Shown piece by piece: positions 19,801 to 28,925 of a stretch of 64,000 bases of DNA. The notes below the pieces were generated by a model. It was given only the letters and a program-made list of their open reading frames with translations. It was not told where the DNA came from and ran no database searches. Origin of the DNA: Pseudorhodoplanes sp. (GTDB taxonomy: Bacteria; Pseudomonadota; Alphaproteobacteria; Rhizobiales; Xanthobacteraceae); assembly GCA_032027085.1 (NCBI GenBank), contig JAVSMS010000001.1, forward strand, positions 3,945,730 to 4,009,729. The letters run 5' to 3'. Every line of letters starts with the position of its first letter. Position 1 is the stretch's first letter. The position numbers were made by a program, and so were the translations under genes.

Positions 19801-20263
19801 TCGGAGAGATTCAAATTTCAAACAGCCAACGCTCCGCCGCCCGTATTGTTTGAGGCGCCGGGTTCGCCTTATTCCCCTTATCCCTCTCTCAATGAAAGAG
19901 GGGGATGGTGCGCCGAGTGACGCAACCAAGTCCGTGTAAAGACGACCTCCTCTCGAAGGCCGCCGCGTCTCTCGACGCACCATCGCGGCGTCTTCACTGC
20001 AACGCCGGGCCGCGCTTTGTCCGGAGCCGCACTGTGCGGACGGATCAGCCAGCTCCTGGCGGAGGCCCGTCAGTGGCCTCGGGCGGAGCCCCGACGTGGC
20101 CCGAGTGCCGGTTTGCGAGACCGGCCCGCGGGCGCCGCACCGGCCGAGGCCCGGAATTACCGGGCGCCGTCCAGGACGGCCGCGCGGCGCATCTCCGCCG
20201 CGCTCCGTCCTTCGTCCCGCTGTCATGACGCCTCATGAAAGCGCCCCTCAGCGGACGAGGGTG

Positions 20264-20304
20264 TTAGGAATATAATCTGTATTAGGAATATTGTCAATAG
20301 ACAA
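20264..20304. promoter_or_regulatory. AT-rich island with direct repeats and a TTGTC-N4-GACAA palindrome
   Basis: The 10-mer TTAGGAATAT occurs at 20264-20273 and again at 20282-20291, 18 bases apart. The second copy runs into the perfect palindrome TTGTCAATAGACAA (20291-20304). Two repeats about two helical turns apart next to an inverted repeat look like a regulator binding site; the palindrome has the spacing of CRP/FNR-type boxes (TTGAT-N4-ATCAA) but different outer bases. The nearest gene on the plus strand starts about 470 bases away, so the target is unclear. Confidence 0.35.
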
Positions 20305-20771
20305 AACACAGCTTTGCGAAGCGGGCCACTTCGCTGAATGATTTGCGAGCTGGCGTCCGGGGCCGATATGGGCGGGCTGGCTTTCCAGGCTGTGCGGCCG
20401 GCATGCGTTGCCGACCGCGGTCGACTCAGGCGCCGAGGATGATGGCGCGGCGCAGATTCACAGCACCTGCAAATGCAGAGCGTTGCGGGTGAGGCTCTGA
20501 TAACGCAGGCGGCGTGTCGTCGTACCATTTTGCTTGAGGGTCGCACCAAACCATCCGCCAGAGTGGGTTATCCAAATCCCCGCCGTATCAAATCCTCTCC
20601 AAGCTGTTGCCATCAGAGACTCGCGCGCAAAACTCAAATAACCGCTCGTTTCGCAAAGCTCTCAAATGTCCAAGACTCGCCCGATCCACTCGCCGCAACG
20701 TCCGCTCTCAGGGCTCTGGTTGCCCAGCGGGGCCGTGCCATATTTGCGGAACCCAAAGTCCGAGGCGAGAC

Positions 20772-23315
20772 GTGCCGCCACAAACTGCCTTCTGGAGCCA
20801 GGACACCGCCAGCCTGCTGGCAGCGCTCGGCACGAGCCTGCAGGGCCTGCCCACGCGCCAGGCTGCCGAGCGGCTGCGCGTGCACGGTCGCAACACCGTG
20901 GAGGACCGCACCGAGACCTCGGCGCCGCGGCTTCTGCTGCAGCAATTTCGCAGCCCCCTGGTCCTCATCCTGATTTTCGGTGCTGCCGCTTCTCTCCTGC
21001 TGCGCGACTGGCTGGATGCGGCAATCATCCTGGCGATCGTCTTTGGCAGCACTCTGCTCGGATTTAGCCAGGAATATCGCGCCAGCACCGCCGTCGCCGC
21101 GTTGAAGCGCCATCTGGCGCTGACGGTGAAAGCGATGCGGGAGGGCGAAATCTGCAAAATCCCGGCCTCCGACATCGTGCCCGGCGACATCATTTTCCTG
21201 GCAGCGGGAAATCTCGTTCCCGCGGACGGCCTGGTTCTGGAGGCCAGGGATTTTCTCGTCACGGAAGCCTCCCTCACCGGAGAATCGTTTCCGGTGGAAA
21301 AACGTCACGGGACGCTTCCCGCCGAAACGGCCATCGCCGGGCGCACCAATTGCGTGTTCCTCGGCACCTCCGTCCGCAGCGGCACCGCGACCGTCGTCGT
21401 CGTCGAGACGGGCCGGCGCACCGCCTTCGGCGACGTCGCGGCGCGGCTGCGCGGCACGCCGGAGGAAAGCGAGTTCACCCGCGGTATTCGGCAATTCGGA
21501 TTCCTGCTGGTGCGGGTGATGATTGCGATCGTGCTGTTCGTGCTCACGGTCAATTTCGTGCTCGAACGCCCGGCGATCGACTCATTGCTTTTTGCCGTCG
21601 CTCTCGCTGTCGGGCTGACGCCGGAACTTCTGCCCGCCATCATCAGCATCACCCTGTCGGCCGGCGCGCGCGCCATGGCGCGTGGCGGGGTGATCGTCCG
21701 TCAGCTCGACGCCATCGAGAATCTCGGCAGCATGGATATTCTGTGCACAGACAAGACCGGCACGCTCACCAAAGGCGTGATCGAATTGAGCGATGCCGTC
21801 GATCCGGACGGACAATCGTCGCAGGATGTGCGCCGCCTCGCCTTCCTGAACGCTACGTTTGAAACCGGGATCGAAAACCCACTCGATGCCGCGATCACCG
21901 CCGCCGGCGTGCCGGCCGGAATGCGGATCGCGCGCTACGACAAGATCGACGAAATCCCCTACGATTTCATGCGCAAGCGGCTGACCATTATGTTGGCCGA
22001 CCGCGAAAATCCGGCGCAGCATCTGGTCGTCGCCAAGGGTGCTTTCGACAATGTGCTGTCGATATGCAGCCGAATCGTCCGCAACGGCCAGGACATCGAG
22101 CTGAGCGAGGCCGAGCGCCAGCGCCTCAACGACTATTACCGGGTCCAGGGATCAAAGGGCTTCCGCGTCCTCGCCGTCGCGACCCGGCAGGTCGCGGCCA
22201 AGTCGCGCTATGAGCGCAGCGACGAAACCGCGATGACTTTCGCCGGCTTTCTGCTGTTTTCCGACCCGCCAAAACCGGACGCCAGGCACGTCATTGACCA
22301 CCTGCGCGCGCTCGGCATTCGCGTCAAGATCGTCAGCGGCGACAACCGCTATGTCACGGGACATCTCGCGCAAGCGATTGGTCTCGATGCCCGCGCGATG
22401 CTGACTGGCGATGAAATTGCGGCGATGAGGGATGAATCGCTCTGGCACATGGCCGAACGAACCGAACTGTTCGTGGAGGTTGATCCGCAGCAAAAGGAGC
22501 GGATCGTGCGCGCCTTGCAGCGTGTGGGTCATGCCGTCGGCTATCTCGGCGACGGCATCAACGACGCGCCCTCCTTGCACGCCGCCGATGTCGGCATTTC
22601 GGTCGACCAGGCGGTCGATGTCGCGCGCGAAAGCGCCGATATCGTGCTGATGCAGGCCGATCTCGACGTGCTCAGGCGCGGCGTGGAGGACGGCCGGCGC
22701 ACCTTTGCCAACACCATCAAATATATCTGCATCACCACCAGCGCGAATTTCGGCAATATGGTGAGCATGGCGCTGGCGACGCCATTCTTGCCGTTTCTGC
22801 CGCTTGCGGCCAAACAGATTCTTCTCAATAATTTTCTGTCCGATTTTCCTTCAATCGCCATTTCCAGCGACAATGTCGATCCCGATCGGATTCGAAGCCC
22901 GCAACGCTGGCACATCGGGGATGTGCAGCGATTCATGGTTGTCTTTGGCCTGATCAGTTCTCTGTTCGATATCCTCACCTTCGTCGCGCTGATCAAGTTG
23001 TTTGAAGCCGGTCAGACCGTGTTCCAAACCGCTTGGTTTGTTGTGTCGCTGCTGACCGAGCTGGCTGTCGTGCTGGTCCTGCGGACACGCGGACCGGCCT
23101 GGCGCAGTGCGCCAAGCCGACTCTTGCTGGGAACGACTTTGGCGGTGTGCGGCATCGCGATTGGCCTGCCTTATCTGCAACCATTCGCGCCTGCATTTGG
23201 ATTCATCGCGCTGCCGGCGCATCTCCTGCTGGCGATGCTGATGGTCGCGACCGGCTATGTGGTGACAACGGAGATCGCGAAGAGCTGGTTCTATCGCGGC
23301 GGACGCGGACCGTGA
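20772..23315 (+). CDS. mgtA: magnesium-translocating P-type ATPase (MgtA-like)
   Basis: The 847-residue P-type ATPase has the phosphorylated Asp327 in DKTGTLT, the SLTGESFPVE actuator loop at about residue 170, KGAFDNVL in the nucleotide domain, and GDGINDAPSL in the hinge. The membrane segment NNFLSDFPSIAISSDNVD matches the P3B (MgtA/MgtB) type, which imports Mg2+. The start is uncertain. The frame is open to 20607, but the first 55 residues are Arg/Ser-rich and unlike the family; the GTG at 20772 gives an N-terminus that starts just before FWSQDTASLLAALGTSLQGL, as expected. No Mg2+ riboswitch could be confirmed upstream. It ends three bases before the convergent ccdA gene. Confidence 0.88.
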   Translation: MPPQTAFWSQDTASLLAALGTSLQGLPTRQAAERLRVHGRNTVEDRTETSAPRLLLQQFRSPLVLILIFGAAASLLLRDWLDAAIILAIVFGSTLLGFSQEYRASTAVAALKRHLALTVKAMREGEICKIPASDIVPGDIIFLAAGNLVPADGLVLEARDFLVTEASLTGESFPVEKRHGTLPAETAIAGRTNCVFLGTSVRSGTATVVVVETGRRTAFGDVAARLRGTPEESEFTRGIRQFGFLLVRVMIAIVLFVLTVNFVLERPAIDSLLFAVALAVGLTPELLPAIISITLSAGARAMARGGVIVRQLDAIENLGSMDILCTDKTGTLTKGVIELSDAVDPDGQSSQDVRRLAFLNATFETGIENPLDAAITAAGVPAGMRIARYDKIDEIPYDFMRKRLTIMLADRENPAQHLVVAKGAFDNVLSICSRIVRNGQDIELSEAERQRLNDYYRVQGSKGFRVLAVATRQVAAKSRYERSDETAMTFAGFLLFSDPPKPDARHVIDHLRALGIRVKIVSGDNRYVTGHLAQAIGLDARAMLTGDEIAAMRDESLWHMAERTELFVEVDPQQKERIVRALQRVGHAVGYLGDGINDAPSLHAADVGISVDQAVDVARESADIVLMQADLDVLRRGVEDGRRTFANTIKYICITTSANFGNMVSMALATPFLPFLPLAAKQILLNNFLSDFPSIAISSDNVDPDRIRSPQRWHIGDVQRFMVVFGLISSLFDILTFVALIKLFEAGQTVFQTAWFVVSLLTELAVVLVLRTRGPAWRSAPSRLLLGTTLAVCGIAIGLPYLQPFAPAFGFIALPAHLLLAMLMVATGYVVTTEIAKSWFYRGGRGP

Positions 23316-23318
23316 TGG

Positions 23319-24053
23319 CTAGCCGATCCGCCCCAGAATCGGGAACGTCTCCAGCAGCCAGAAGCTCATCTGCGTGATGGTGCCGGTGAGGAACATGATG
23401 CCGGTGAGCACCAGCAGCGCGCCCATGATGCGCTCGACATGCGCGAGATGCTTGCGGAAACGCGCGAGGACCGCCGCGAACGGCTCCGCCGCGAAGGCGG
23501 CGAGCACGAATGGAATGCCAAGCCCGAGCGAATAAATTGCGAGCAGCCCCGCCCCTTTTGCAACGGTCGCTTCCGAGGCCGCGACCGCAAGAATGGCGGC
23601 GAGGATCGGGCCGATGCAGGGGGTCCAGCCGAAGGCGAAGGCGAGCCCCATGGCATAGGCGCCCCACAGGCCCACAGGCTTGGCCATGCCGACCCGTTTC
23701 TCGCGCATCAGGAAACCGATCCGCGTCAGGCCGAGAAAATGCAGGCCCATCACGATGATGACGATGCCGGCGATGGTGGCGAGATAATCCGAATAGGCGC
23801 GGATCAGCCCGCCGATCAGGCTGGCGCTGGCGCCCAGCGCCACGAACACGGTGGAAAAGCCGAGCACGAACAGGCAGGCCGCGAAGACCGCGTCGCGCCT
23901 GACTTCGGGTTCGGGTTCCTTGTCGGCAAGCCGCTCCAGCGAGGCACCGGCGAGATAGACCAGATAAGGCGGCACCAGCGGCAGCACGCAGGGGGACAGA
24001 AAGCTGATCACTCCCGCGAACAGGGCGGCAAGGATGGAGACGTCGGCGGCCAT
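23319..24053 (-). CDS. ccdA: CcdA-like cytochrome c biogenesis/thiol transporter
   Basis: A 244-residue protein with six membrane spans of the CcdA/DsbD-beta family. The two conserved Pro-Cys sites are present: Cys22 in FLSPCVLPLVPPYL and Cys146 in GWTPCIGPIL. CcdA moves reducing equivalents across the membrane to periplasmic thioredoxin-like proteins for cytochrome c maturation. No thioredoxin or ccm gene lies beside it. The ATG at 24053 begins MAADVSILAALFAGVISF, the family start; the frame upstream up to 24173 is basic and not conserved-looking. It is convergent with mgtA, three bases between stops. Confidence 0.9.
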   Translation of the reverse strand: MAADVSILAALFAGVISFLSPCVLPLVPPYLVYLAGASLERLADKEPEPEVRRDAVFAACLFVLGFSTVFVALGASASLIGGLIRAYSDYLATIAGIVIIVMGLHFLGLTRIGFLMREKRVGMAKPVGLWGAYAMGLAFAFGWTPCIGPILAAILAVAASEATVAKGAGLLAIYSLGLGIPFVLAAFAAEPFAAVLARFRKHLAHVERIMGALLVLTGIMFLTGTITQMSFWLLETFPILGRIG

Positions 24054-24166
24054 AGAGCCCTCGTTTCTTGGCGCTCTCGTTTGCACGGCGCGCGACGAGG
24101 CGCAAGCGCGCAGGACGCGATCTGGCGGGGATGTGATGAGACTCGACTCCGTGATTCTGACATGGA

Positions 24167-24210
24167 GGGCCAACGGGTCCGCAAAGCGCGGCCCGATGAT
24201 AAACTCACCC
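24167..24210. repeat. short palindromic intergenic repeat
   Basis: The segment CCAACGGGTCCGCAAAGCGC and the following GGCCCGATGATAAACTC form an imperfect stem (CGGGTCCGC...GCGGCCCG). It resembles interspersed palindromes seen in Bradyrhizobium-type genomes and lies in the gap upstream of the P1 peptidase gene. The assignment rests on recollection of the pattern. Confidence 0.35.
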
Positions 24211-24334
24211 GTGCCTCGATGGATGACGGCCCTCTTGGGTCATTGCCCTCAAGGCCCGGCTGCTTGGCGGCCTCGCGCCTCAGGGTGACGGATTGCGTTT
24301 GACGCGAGGCACGAATTCGTTTCCGTTACAGCTC

Positions 24335-25324
24335 ATGCGCAATCTCATCACCGATGTCCCCGGCATCCGTGTCGGCCATGCCAACGATGCCAAGCTTGCC
24401 TCCGGCGTGACGGCGATCCTTTTCGATCAGCCGGCGGCGGCGGCGGTCGATGTACGCGGCGGCGGACCGGGCACGCGCGACACCGAATTGCTGGATGCGG
24501 TGATGACGGTCGAGCAGGTGCAGGCGATCTGCATTTCGGGCGGCTCCGCCTTCGGGCTCGACGCGGCGACCGGCGTGCAATCCTGGCTCGCCGAACGCGG
24601 GCGCGGCTTTGCCGTGGGCGAGGCCATCGTGCCGATCGTTCCCGCCGCGATCCTCTTCGATCTGCTCAACGGCGGCGACAAGAAATGGGGGCGCTTTCCG
24701 CCCTACCGCGATCTCGGCTACGAGGCGGCGGCGAATGCAGCGGACACCTTCGCGCTTGGCAATGCCGGCGCGGGATATGGCGCGACCATTGTCAACCTGA
24801 AGGGCGGGCTCGGATCGGCGTCGGCGAAGACGGCGCAGGGATTCACCGTCGGTGCCATCGTCGCGGTGAATGCGGTCGGCGCCGTCACCATCGGCGACAC
24901 GCCGCATTTCTGGGCCGCGCCCTTCGAGCAGCACGGCGAATTCGGCGGCCGCGGCCTGCCCTCACCGTTTCCGGCAAATGCGCTCGATGCGCGCATGAAA
25001 GGCGGCGCGCCGCAAAGCACGACGCCCGCAATGATCGCAACCGACGCCGCACTGACCAAGGCGCAATGCAAGCGCCTCGCGGTGATGGCACAGACCGGAA
25101 TGGCGCGCGCGATCTATCCGGTGCACACGCCGCTCGACGGGGACATCGTGTTTGCCGCCGCGACCGGCGCAAAGCCGCTGACTGATCCTCTCGCCGACAT
25201 CACGGCGCTTGGCGTCGCCGCCGCCAATGTGCTGGCGCGCGCGATTGCACGCGGCGTGTATGAGGCGAAAGCATTGCCCTTTGCCGGCGCATTGCCGGAT
25301 TGGAGAACAAAATTCGGCGGCTAA
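24335..25324 (+). CDS. P1 (S58, DmpA-like) family peptidase
   Basis: The 329-residue protein belongs to the P1/DmpA group of N-terminal nucleophile aminopeptidases: NLITDVPGIRVGHA at the start, VRGGGPGTRDTELL, then CISGGSAFGLDAATGVQSWL and GEFGGRGLPSP further on. Members cleave themselves and act on short or beta-linked peptides in the cytoplasm. I could not fix the autoprocessing site. The ATG at 24335 was preferred to a TTG at 24293 because family similarity starts at the second residue. It is followed at once by a small KTSC gene, possibly in one transcript. Confidence 0.85.
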   Translation: MRNLITDVPGIRVGHANDAKLASGVTAILFDQPAAAAVDVRGGGPGTRDTELLDAVMTVEQVQAICISGGSAFGLDAATGVQSWLAERGRGFAVGEAIVPIVPAAILFDLLNGGDKKWGRFPPYRDLGYEAAANAADTFALGNAGAGYGATIVNLKGGLGSASAKTAQGFTVGAIVAVNAVGAVTIGDTPHFWAAPFEQHGEFGGRGLPSPFPANALDARMKGGAPQSTTPAMIATDAALTKAQCKRLAVMAQTGMARAIYPVHTPLDGDIVFAAATGAKPLTDPLADITALGVAAANVLARAIARGVYEAKALPFAGALPDWRTKFGG

Positions 25325-25359
25325 AGCGAACCTTTGACCGCATGCGGCGTTCAATTCGC

Positions 25360-25566
25360 ATGCCGTCGACCGCCATCAGAAACATTGTTTATGACGCCTC
25401 GGCAAAACGGATGCTGGTGACTTTCGTCACCGGCCGGAAATATATCTATGACGACGTGCCGCCGGAGGTGCATGCCGCGTTTCAGGCTGCGCCATCCAAG
25501 GGCCCATTCTTCAACGCGGAAATCCGCGACCGCTATGCCTTCCACGAAGTGAAGCGGCATGCATGA
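25360..25566 (+). CDS. KTSC-domain small protein
   Basis: The 68-residue protein is a single KTSC domain: STAIRNIVYDASAKRMLVTFVTGRKYIYDDVPPEV, then PSKGPFFNAEIRDRYAF. KTSC domains occur alone or on the ends of lysyl-tRNA synthetases and DNA-related proteins; the function is not settled. In-frame starts further upstream (25300, 25342) would overlap the P1 peptidase gene or add a basic stretch, so the ATG at 25360 is preferred. The downstream oxidoreductase gene is convergent, three bases away from stop to stop. Confidence 0.75.
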   Translation: MPSTAIRNIVYDASAKRMLVTFVTGRKYIYDDVPPEVHAAFQAAPSKGPFFNAEIRDRYAFHEVKRHA

Positions 25567-25569
25567 CAA

Positions 25570-26814
25570 TCAGGAAAACCTCTCCGCTGCATAAGGCGCG
25601 GGATCGGTGAAGGGTGTCTTCCCTGTCATCATCTCGGCGAGCAGACGTCCGGCGACCGGGCCGAGCGTCAGTCCCCAATGCGCGTGACCGTAGTCCAGCC
25701 ACAGTCCCGGCTGACCGGGCGCGCGACCGATCACCGGCATGGAATCGGGAAAGCACGGACGCCGGCCCATCCAGGGCTCTGCCTCTACCGGCGCGCCGAG
25801 CGGAAAGAGTTCACGCGCCTTCGGCATCAGGCGATCAAGTTGCACAGGTGTCGCCGGCGCGTCGCGGTCGGCGAATTCGGCGCCGGTGGTGAGCCGTAAT
25901 CCCTGCTCCATCGGCGCGACGAGATAACCCACCTCCGCATCCAGCACCGGTCGCGCCAGCCCCTTGTTGCCGGTTGGTTTGAAATGACGGTGATAGCCGC
26001 GTTTCACCTGCAGCGGCAGCTTGATGCCAAGCGGATCGAGCACATCCGGCGCCCAGGGACCGAGCGCGATCACCGCCTCCGAAGCATCGACAGCGCCCTC
26101 GTCGGTGTCCACGCGCCAGCGGCCCTCTGAGCGGTGCAGCGAACGGGCGTCGCCGTCGAGCACGACGCCGCCGAGCTTCCGGAACAGCGCGACATAGGCG
26201 CGCGTCACCGCCAGCGGATTGCTGACGCTGGCCGCCTCGGGCCAGAACACCGCGCGCTCGAAGACCGGCGCGAGATCGGGTTCGAGCTCCAGAGCTCCAT
26301 TGGTATCGAGGCGCTGGCAAGAGATGCCGGCTGTTGCGATGGTGTCCAGGTCGCGTTGCACGTCGTTGAAGCCGGCGACACTGCGATAGATTTTCAGCCA
26401 GCCGTTCCTGCGCAGATATTGCTCGGCGCCGGCCTCGCGCAGCAGCGCCGCGTGCTCAGCGACGGCATTCGCAAAAAGCGGGCGCATCCTGCGCGCGAAA
26501 TCGAGCATGCCCGATCCGCGCGAATGCAAGAGATAGGAGAACAGCCAGGGTGCGAGCTTCGGCAGATGCGATAGATGGTAGTTCGCCTCCGGCGCCAGCT
26601 TGAAGGCGATCTTCAGCAGCGCCACCGGATTGAGCGGAAAGGGATAGGGGAAATAGGTGTTGCCCTCGATGATCCCGGCATTGCCGAAGGAGGTCTCCTC
26701 ACCCGGCGCGCGGCGGTCGACCAGGGCGACCGCCAGTCCCTGCTTGGCGAGATGCAGAGCGGCCGAAGCCCCGACCACGCCCGCTCCCAGAACGATTGCA
26801 TCAGTTCGCGCCAC
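25570..26814 (-). CDS. FAD-dependent oxidoreductase, D-amino acid dehydrogenase-like
   Basis: A 414-residue DAO-family flavoprotein: GAGVVGASAALHLAKQG at the N-terminus is the dinucleotide-binding motif, GNAGIIEGNTY follows, and the C-terminal GLWLDYGHAHWGLTLGPVAGRLLAEMM is the FAD-binding end motif of DadA-type enzymes. It probably oxidises a D-amino acid or related amine and passes electrons to the respiratory chain. The GTG at 26814 was selected because GGAGG lies nine bases upstream; the frame remains open to 26946 without a better start. The name dadA would be reasonable but the substrate is unproven. Confidence 0.87.
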   Translation of the reverse strand: MARTDAIVLGAGVVGASAALHLAKQGLAVALVDRRAPGEETSFGNAGIIEGNTYFPYPFPLNPVALLKIAFKLAPEANYHLSHLPKLAPWLFSYLLHSRGSGMLDFARRMRPLFANAVAEHAALLREAGAEQYLRRNGWLKIYRSVAGFNDVQRDLDTIATAGISCQRLDTNGALELEPDLAPVFERAVFWPEAASVSNPLAVTRAYVALFRKLGGVVLDGDARSLHRSEGRWRVDTDEGAVDASEAVIALGPWAPDVLDPLGIKLPLQVKRGYHRHFKPTGNKGLARPVLDAEVGYLVAPMEQGLRLTTGAEFADRDAPATPVQLDRLMPKARELFPLGAPVEAEPWMGRRPCFPDSMPVIGRAPGQPGLWLDYGHAHWGLTLGPVAGRLLAEMMTGKTPFTDPAPYAAERFS

Positions 26815-27046
26815 GAATGAAATCCTCCGCCGATATCCCGAATCCGAAGTCCGCTCCAATCTGCGGCCTGGCTGTGAGCGGACTTCGGATTCGAAGAACA
26901 CTGGTCGGCCATGGTCATAGCAGCCTACGTTACGCAGACCAGCCACGCCGCTGCATGACAGCCTTTATATGGATCGTGCGTGGCAACCGCGCTACAAGCA
27001 GTCCTTCCAGCAGTCAAAGATTCGTCATTCTCCCGCCGGAGCGTGC

Positions 27047-28015
27047 ATGGCTTTTCTCACCACTCTGGCGGCGATTCTCGCAGCAATCCTGGCCTGGCTC
27101 GGACGACAGGGGACGCGCGCGGTCGCGGTCTCGGTCTTTGCCGGCATCGCATTGCCGCCGCTCGCCGCGCTGTTCAAGCCGGTCTTCGCCGAGGCGCTGG
27201 TGGTGCTGCTGGCACTGGCGTTTCTGCGCGTCGATCCGGCGGCCTTGCGTGGACATTTCGTGCGGCCCGGGCCGGTCATCGCGGCCAGCATCTGGACCCT
27301 CGTCGCCGTTCCGCTAATGGCCGGGCTGATCCTGCGCCTGCTCGGGGTCGAGTCGTTTTCGCAGGCCTTGTTTGCCGCGCTGGTGCTGCAGGCAGCTGCG
27401 CCGCCGGTGATCTCCTCCCCCGCTCTGGCGGCGCTGATGGGGCTCGACGCGGCGCTGTCGCTGGCCACGCTGATCGTGGCGACCACGGCAACCCCGATTA
27501 CCGCGCCGGTCTTTGCGGCGCTGTTTCTCGGTCCGTCGATGGAGATTTCGCCGCTCGGCCTTGGGCTGAAGCTGTTCGGAATGCTCGGCGGCGCCGCGGT
27601 CGCCGCGTGGCTGGTACGCCGGATCAAGGGGCAGGACTGGGTCGAGCGCCAGCAGCAGAAGATCGACGGCCTGTCGGTGATCGCGCTGTTCGTGTTTGCG
27701 GTGGCGCTGATGGACGGCGTTGCCGCCAACATCATCAGCCGTCCGCTGACCGTGCTGGCGCTGCTGGCGCTGGCCTTCGTGCTGGCGCTCGGGCTGATCG
27801 CCCTGACCTATGCGGTCATGATCCGCGTGGGACGATCGCCCGCGCTGGCGTTGGGCTTCGCCGTCGGCAGCCGCAATATGGGATTGATGCTGGCGGCAGC
27901 GGGTACGGCGGTGCCAGACCTGATGTGGCTCTATTTCGCGCTGGCCCAGTTTCCAATCTATCTGCTCCCGCAATTGCTCAAGCCGCTGGCACGGAGAATT
28001 AACACCGGGAAGTGA
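27047..28015 (+). CDS. BASS-like (bile acid:sodium symporter family) membrane transporter
   Basis: The 322-residue protein has about ten membrane spans. The segments LQAAAPPVISSPALAALMG and GFAVGSRNMGLMLAA resemble the two inverted half-repeats of BASS-type sodium-coupled symporters, whose crossover helices contain such small-residue stretches. The start ATG at 27047 (MAFLTTLAAILAAILAW) puts the first hydrophobic segment at the N-terminus; the upstream in-frame start at 26969 would add a polar leader. The substrate is unknown. It diverges from the flavoprotein gene at 26814, with a 232-base gap between. Confidence 0.72.
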   Translation: MAFLTTLAAILAAILAWLGRQGTRAVAVSVFAGIALPPLAALFKPVFAEALVVLLALAFLRVDPAALRGHFVRPGPVIAASIWTLVAVPLMAGLILRLLGVESFSQALFAALVLQAAAPPVISSPALAALMGLDAALSLATLIVATTATPITAPVFAALFLGPSMEISPLGLGLKLFGMLGGAAVAAWLVRRIKGQDWVERQQQKIDGLSVIALFVFAVALMDGVAANIISRPLTVLALLALAFVLALGLIALTYAVMIRVGRSPALALGFAVGSRNMGLMLAAAGTAVPDLMWLYFALAQFPIYLLPQLLKPLARRINTGK

Positions 28016-28061
28016 GCCGCGTTGCTCCCTCGGGAGGGGGGTGGTAGGCATACCCCCACTC

Positions 28062-28196
28062 CGTCATGACCGGCCTTGTGCCGGGCATCCATCTCTTTCT
28101 TGCCATGCGGCCAAGACGTGGATGGCAACGGAAGTCGGGCTTGCCCGCCTTCCGCACGTGTTGGACAGCCGCAAGTCGGGTATACCCGACCTGCGG
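28062..28196. repeat. palindromic dispersed repeats upstream of rpe
   Basis: Two elements occur in the gap before rpe. CGTCATGACCGGCCTTGTGC at 28062-28081 and the following CGGGCATCC match the element at 44371-44398. CCGCAAGTCGGGTATACCCG with ACCTGCGG (28169-28196) is an almost perfect 28-base palindrome that shares AAGTCGG with hairpins at 31742-31767 and 31832-31849. No promoter was recognised. Confidence 0.5.
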
Positions 28197-28241
28197 TGAC
28201 AAGCACGACCATGACGACAGGTAAGTCCGAGAGAGACATTC

Positions 28242-28925
28242 ATGACCCGTCCGCTGCTTATCGCGCCCTCGATCCTGGCCTCCGATTTTTCCAAGCTTGG
28301 CGAGGAAGTGCGCGCCACCGATCAGGCCGGCGCAGACTGGATCCATCTTGACGTGATGGACGGGCATTTCGTCCCTACCCTGACGTTCGGCCCGGACGTG
28401 GTGAGGGCGCTACGCCCGCATTCGAAAAAGATCTTTGACGTGCATTTAATGATCGAGCCTTGCGACCCGCATCTGGAGGCGTTCGCCAAGGCCGGCTCCG
28501 ACATCATCACCGTGCATGTCGAGGCCGCGCCACACCTGCACCGCACGCTGCAGGCGATCCGCGCACTCGGCAAGAAGGCCGGCGTCTCGCTCAATCCCGG
28601 CACGGCGGAGACCGACATCGAATATGTGCTGGATCTGTGCGATCTCGTTTTGGTGATGTCGGTCAATCCCGGTTTCGGCGGACAGGCTTTCATTCCGGCG
28701 GTGGTGGAAAAGATTTCGCGTCTGCGCGCGATGATCGGTGGACGTCCGATCGATCTGGAGGTCGACGGTGGCATCACGCCGGACACCGCGCCGCTCGTCA
28801 CGTCGGCCGGTGCCAATGTGCTGGTCGCGGGCTCGGCTGTATTCAAAGGCGGTGCTTCAGCCTATCGCGGCAACATCTCCGCGATCCGCCATGCCGGCGC
28901 GCTCGCGCGCGGGGAAGCCGCGTGA
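28242..28925 (+). CDS. rpe: ribulose-phosphate 3-epimerase
   Basis: The 227-residue TIM-barrel enzyme shows all Rpe blocks: [46 protein letters not shown] and LEVDGGI, containing the metal-binding His/Asp residues and the two catalytic Asp residues. It interconverts ribulose 5-phosphate and xylulose 5-phosphate in the pentose phosphate pathway or Calvin cycle. Part of its 3' half is repeated in degenerate form at 29490-29575. The last four bases (GTGA) contain the start of the next gene, so the two are translationally coupled. Confidence 0.96.
   Translation: MTRPLLIAPSILASDFSKLGEEVRATDQAGADWIHLDVMDGHFVPTLTFGPDVVRALRPHSKKIFDVHLMIEPCDPHLEAFAKAGSDIITVHVEAAPHLHRTLQAIRALGKKAGVSLNPGTAETDIEYVLDLCDLVLVMSVNPGFGGQAFIPAVVEKISRLRAMIGGRPIDLEVDGGITPDTAPLVTSAGANVLVAGSAVFKGGASAYRGNISAIRHAGALARGEAA

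Larger units (their letters stand above)
19653..20771. other. 1.1-kb gene-free block between livK and the P-type ATPase
   Basis: No convincing gene was found over these 1.1 kb. The block holds the livK terminator, a copy of a dispersed repeat (19774-19800), a very GC-rich part at about 20000-20220 with many short inverted repeats, for example CCGTCC-A-GGACGG and GCCGGT...ACCGGC, and an AT-rich island at 20262-20310. Open frames in the GC-rich part have amino acid compositions dominated by Arg, Pro, Ala and Gly and no domain I recognise, as expected from random GC-rich DNA. The last 450 bases before the ATPase may carry its promoter and leader, but I could not identify them. Confidence 0.6.

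Noticed and set aside
19905-20228. Several Arg/Pro/Ala-rich frames in the block before mgtA.
   Set aside because: They overlap each other in both strands, have no ribosome binding site and look like random translation of GC-rich DNA.
20476-20510. GGGTGAGGCTC stretch upstream of mgtA resembling the first conserved block of the Mg2+ (M-box) riboswitch.
   Set aside because: The other invariant M-box blocks (such as the GACGCCAATGGGTCAACAG-like segment) are absent downstream, so the match is probably by chance.
20223-20549. A minus-strand frame with a hydrophobic stretch (LTIFLIQIIFL).
   Set aside because: The hydrophobic part comes from the AT-rich island; the rest is Arg/Ser/Pro-rich and no start signal was found.
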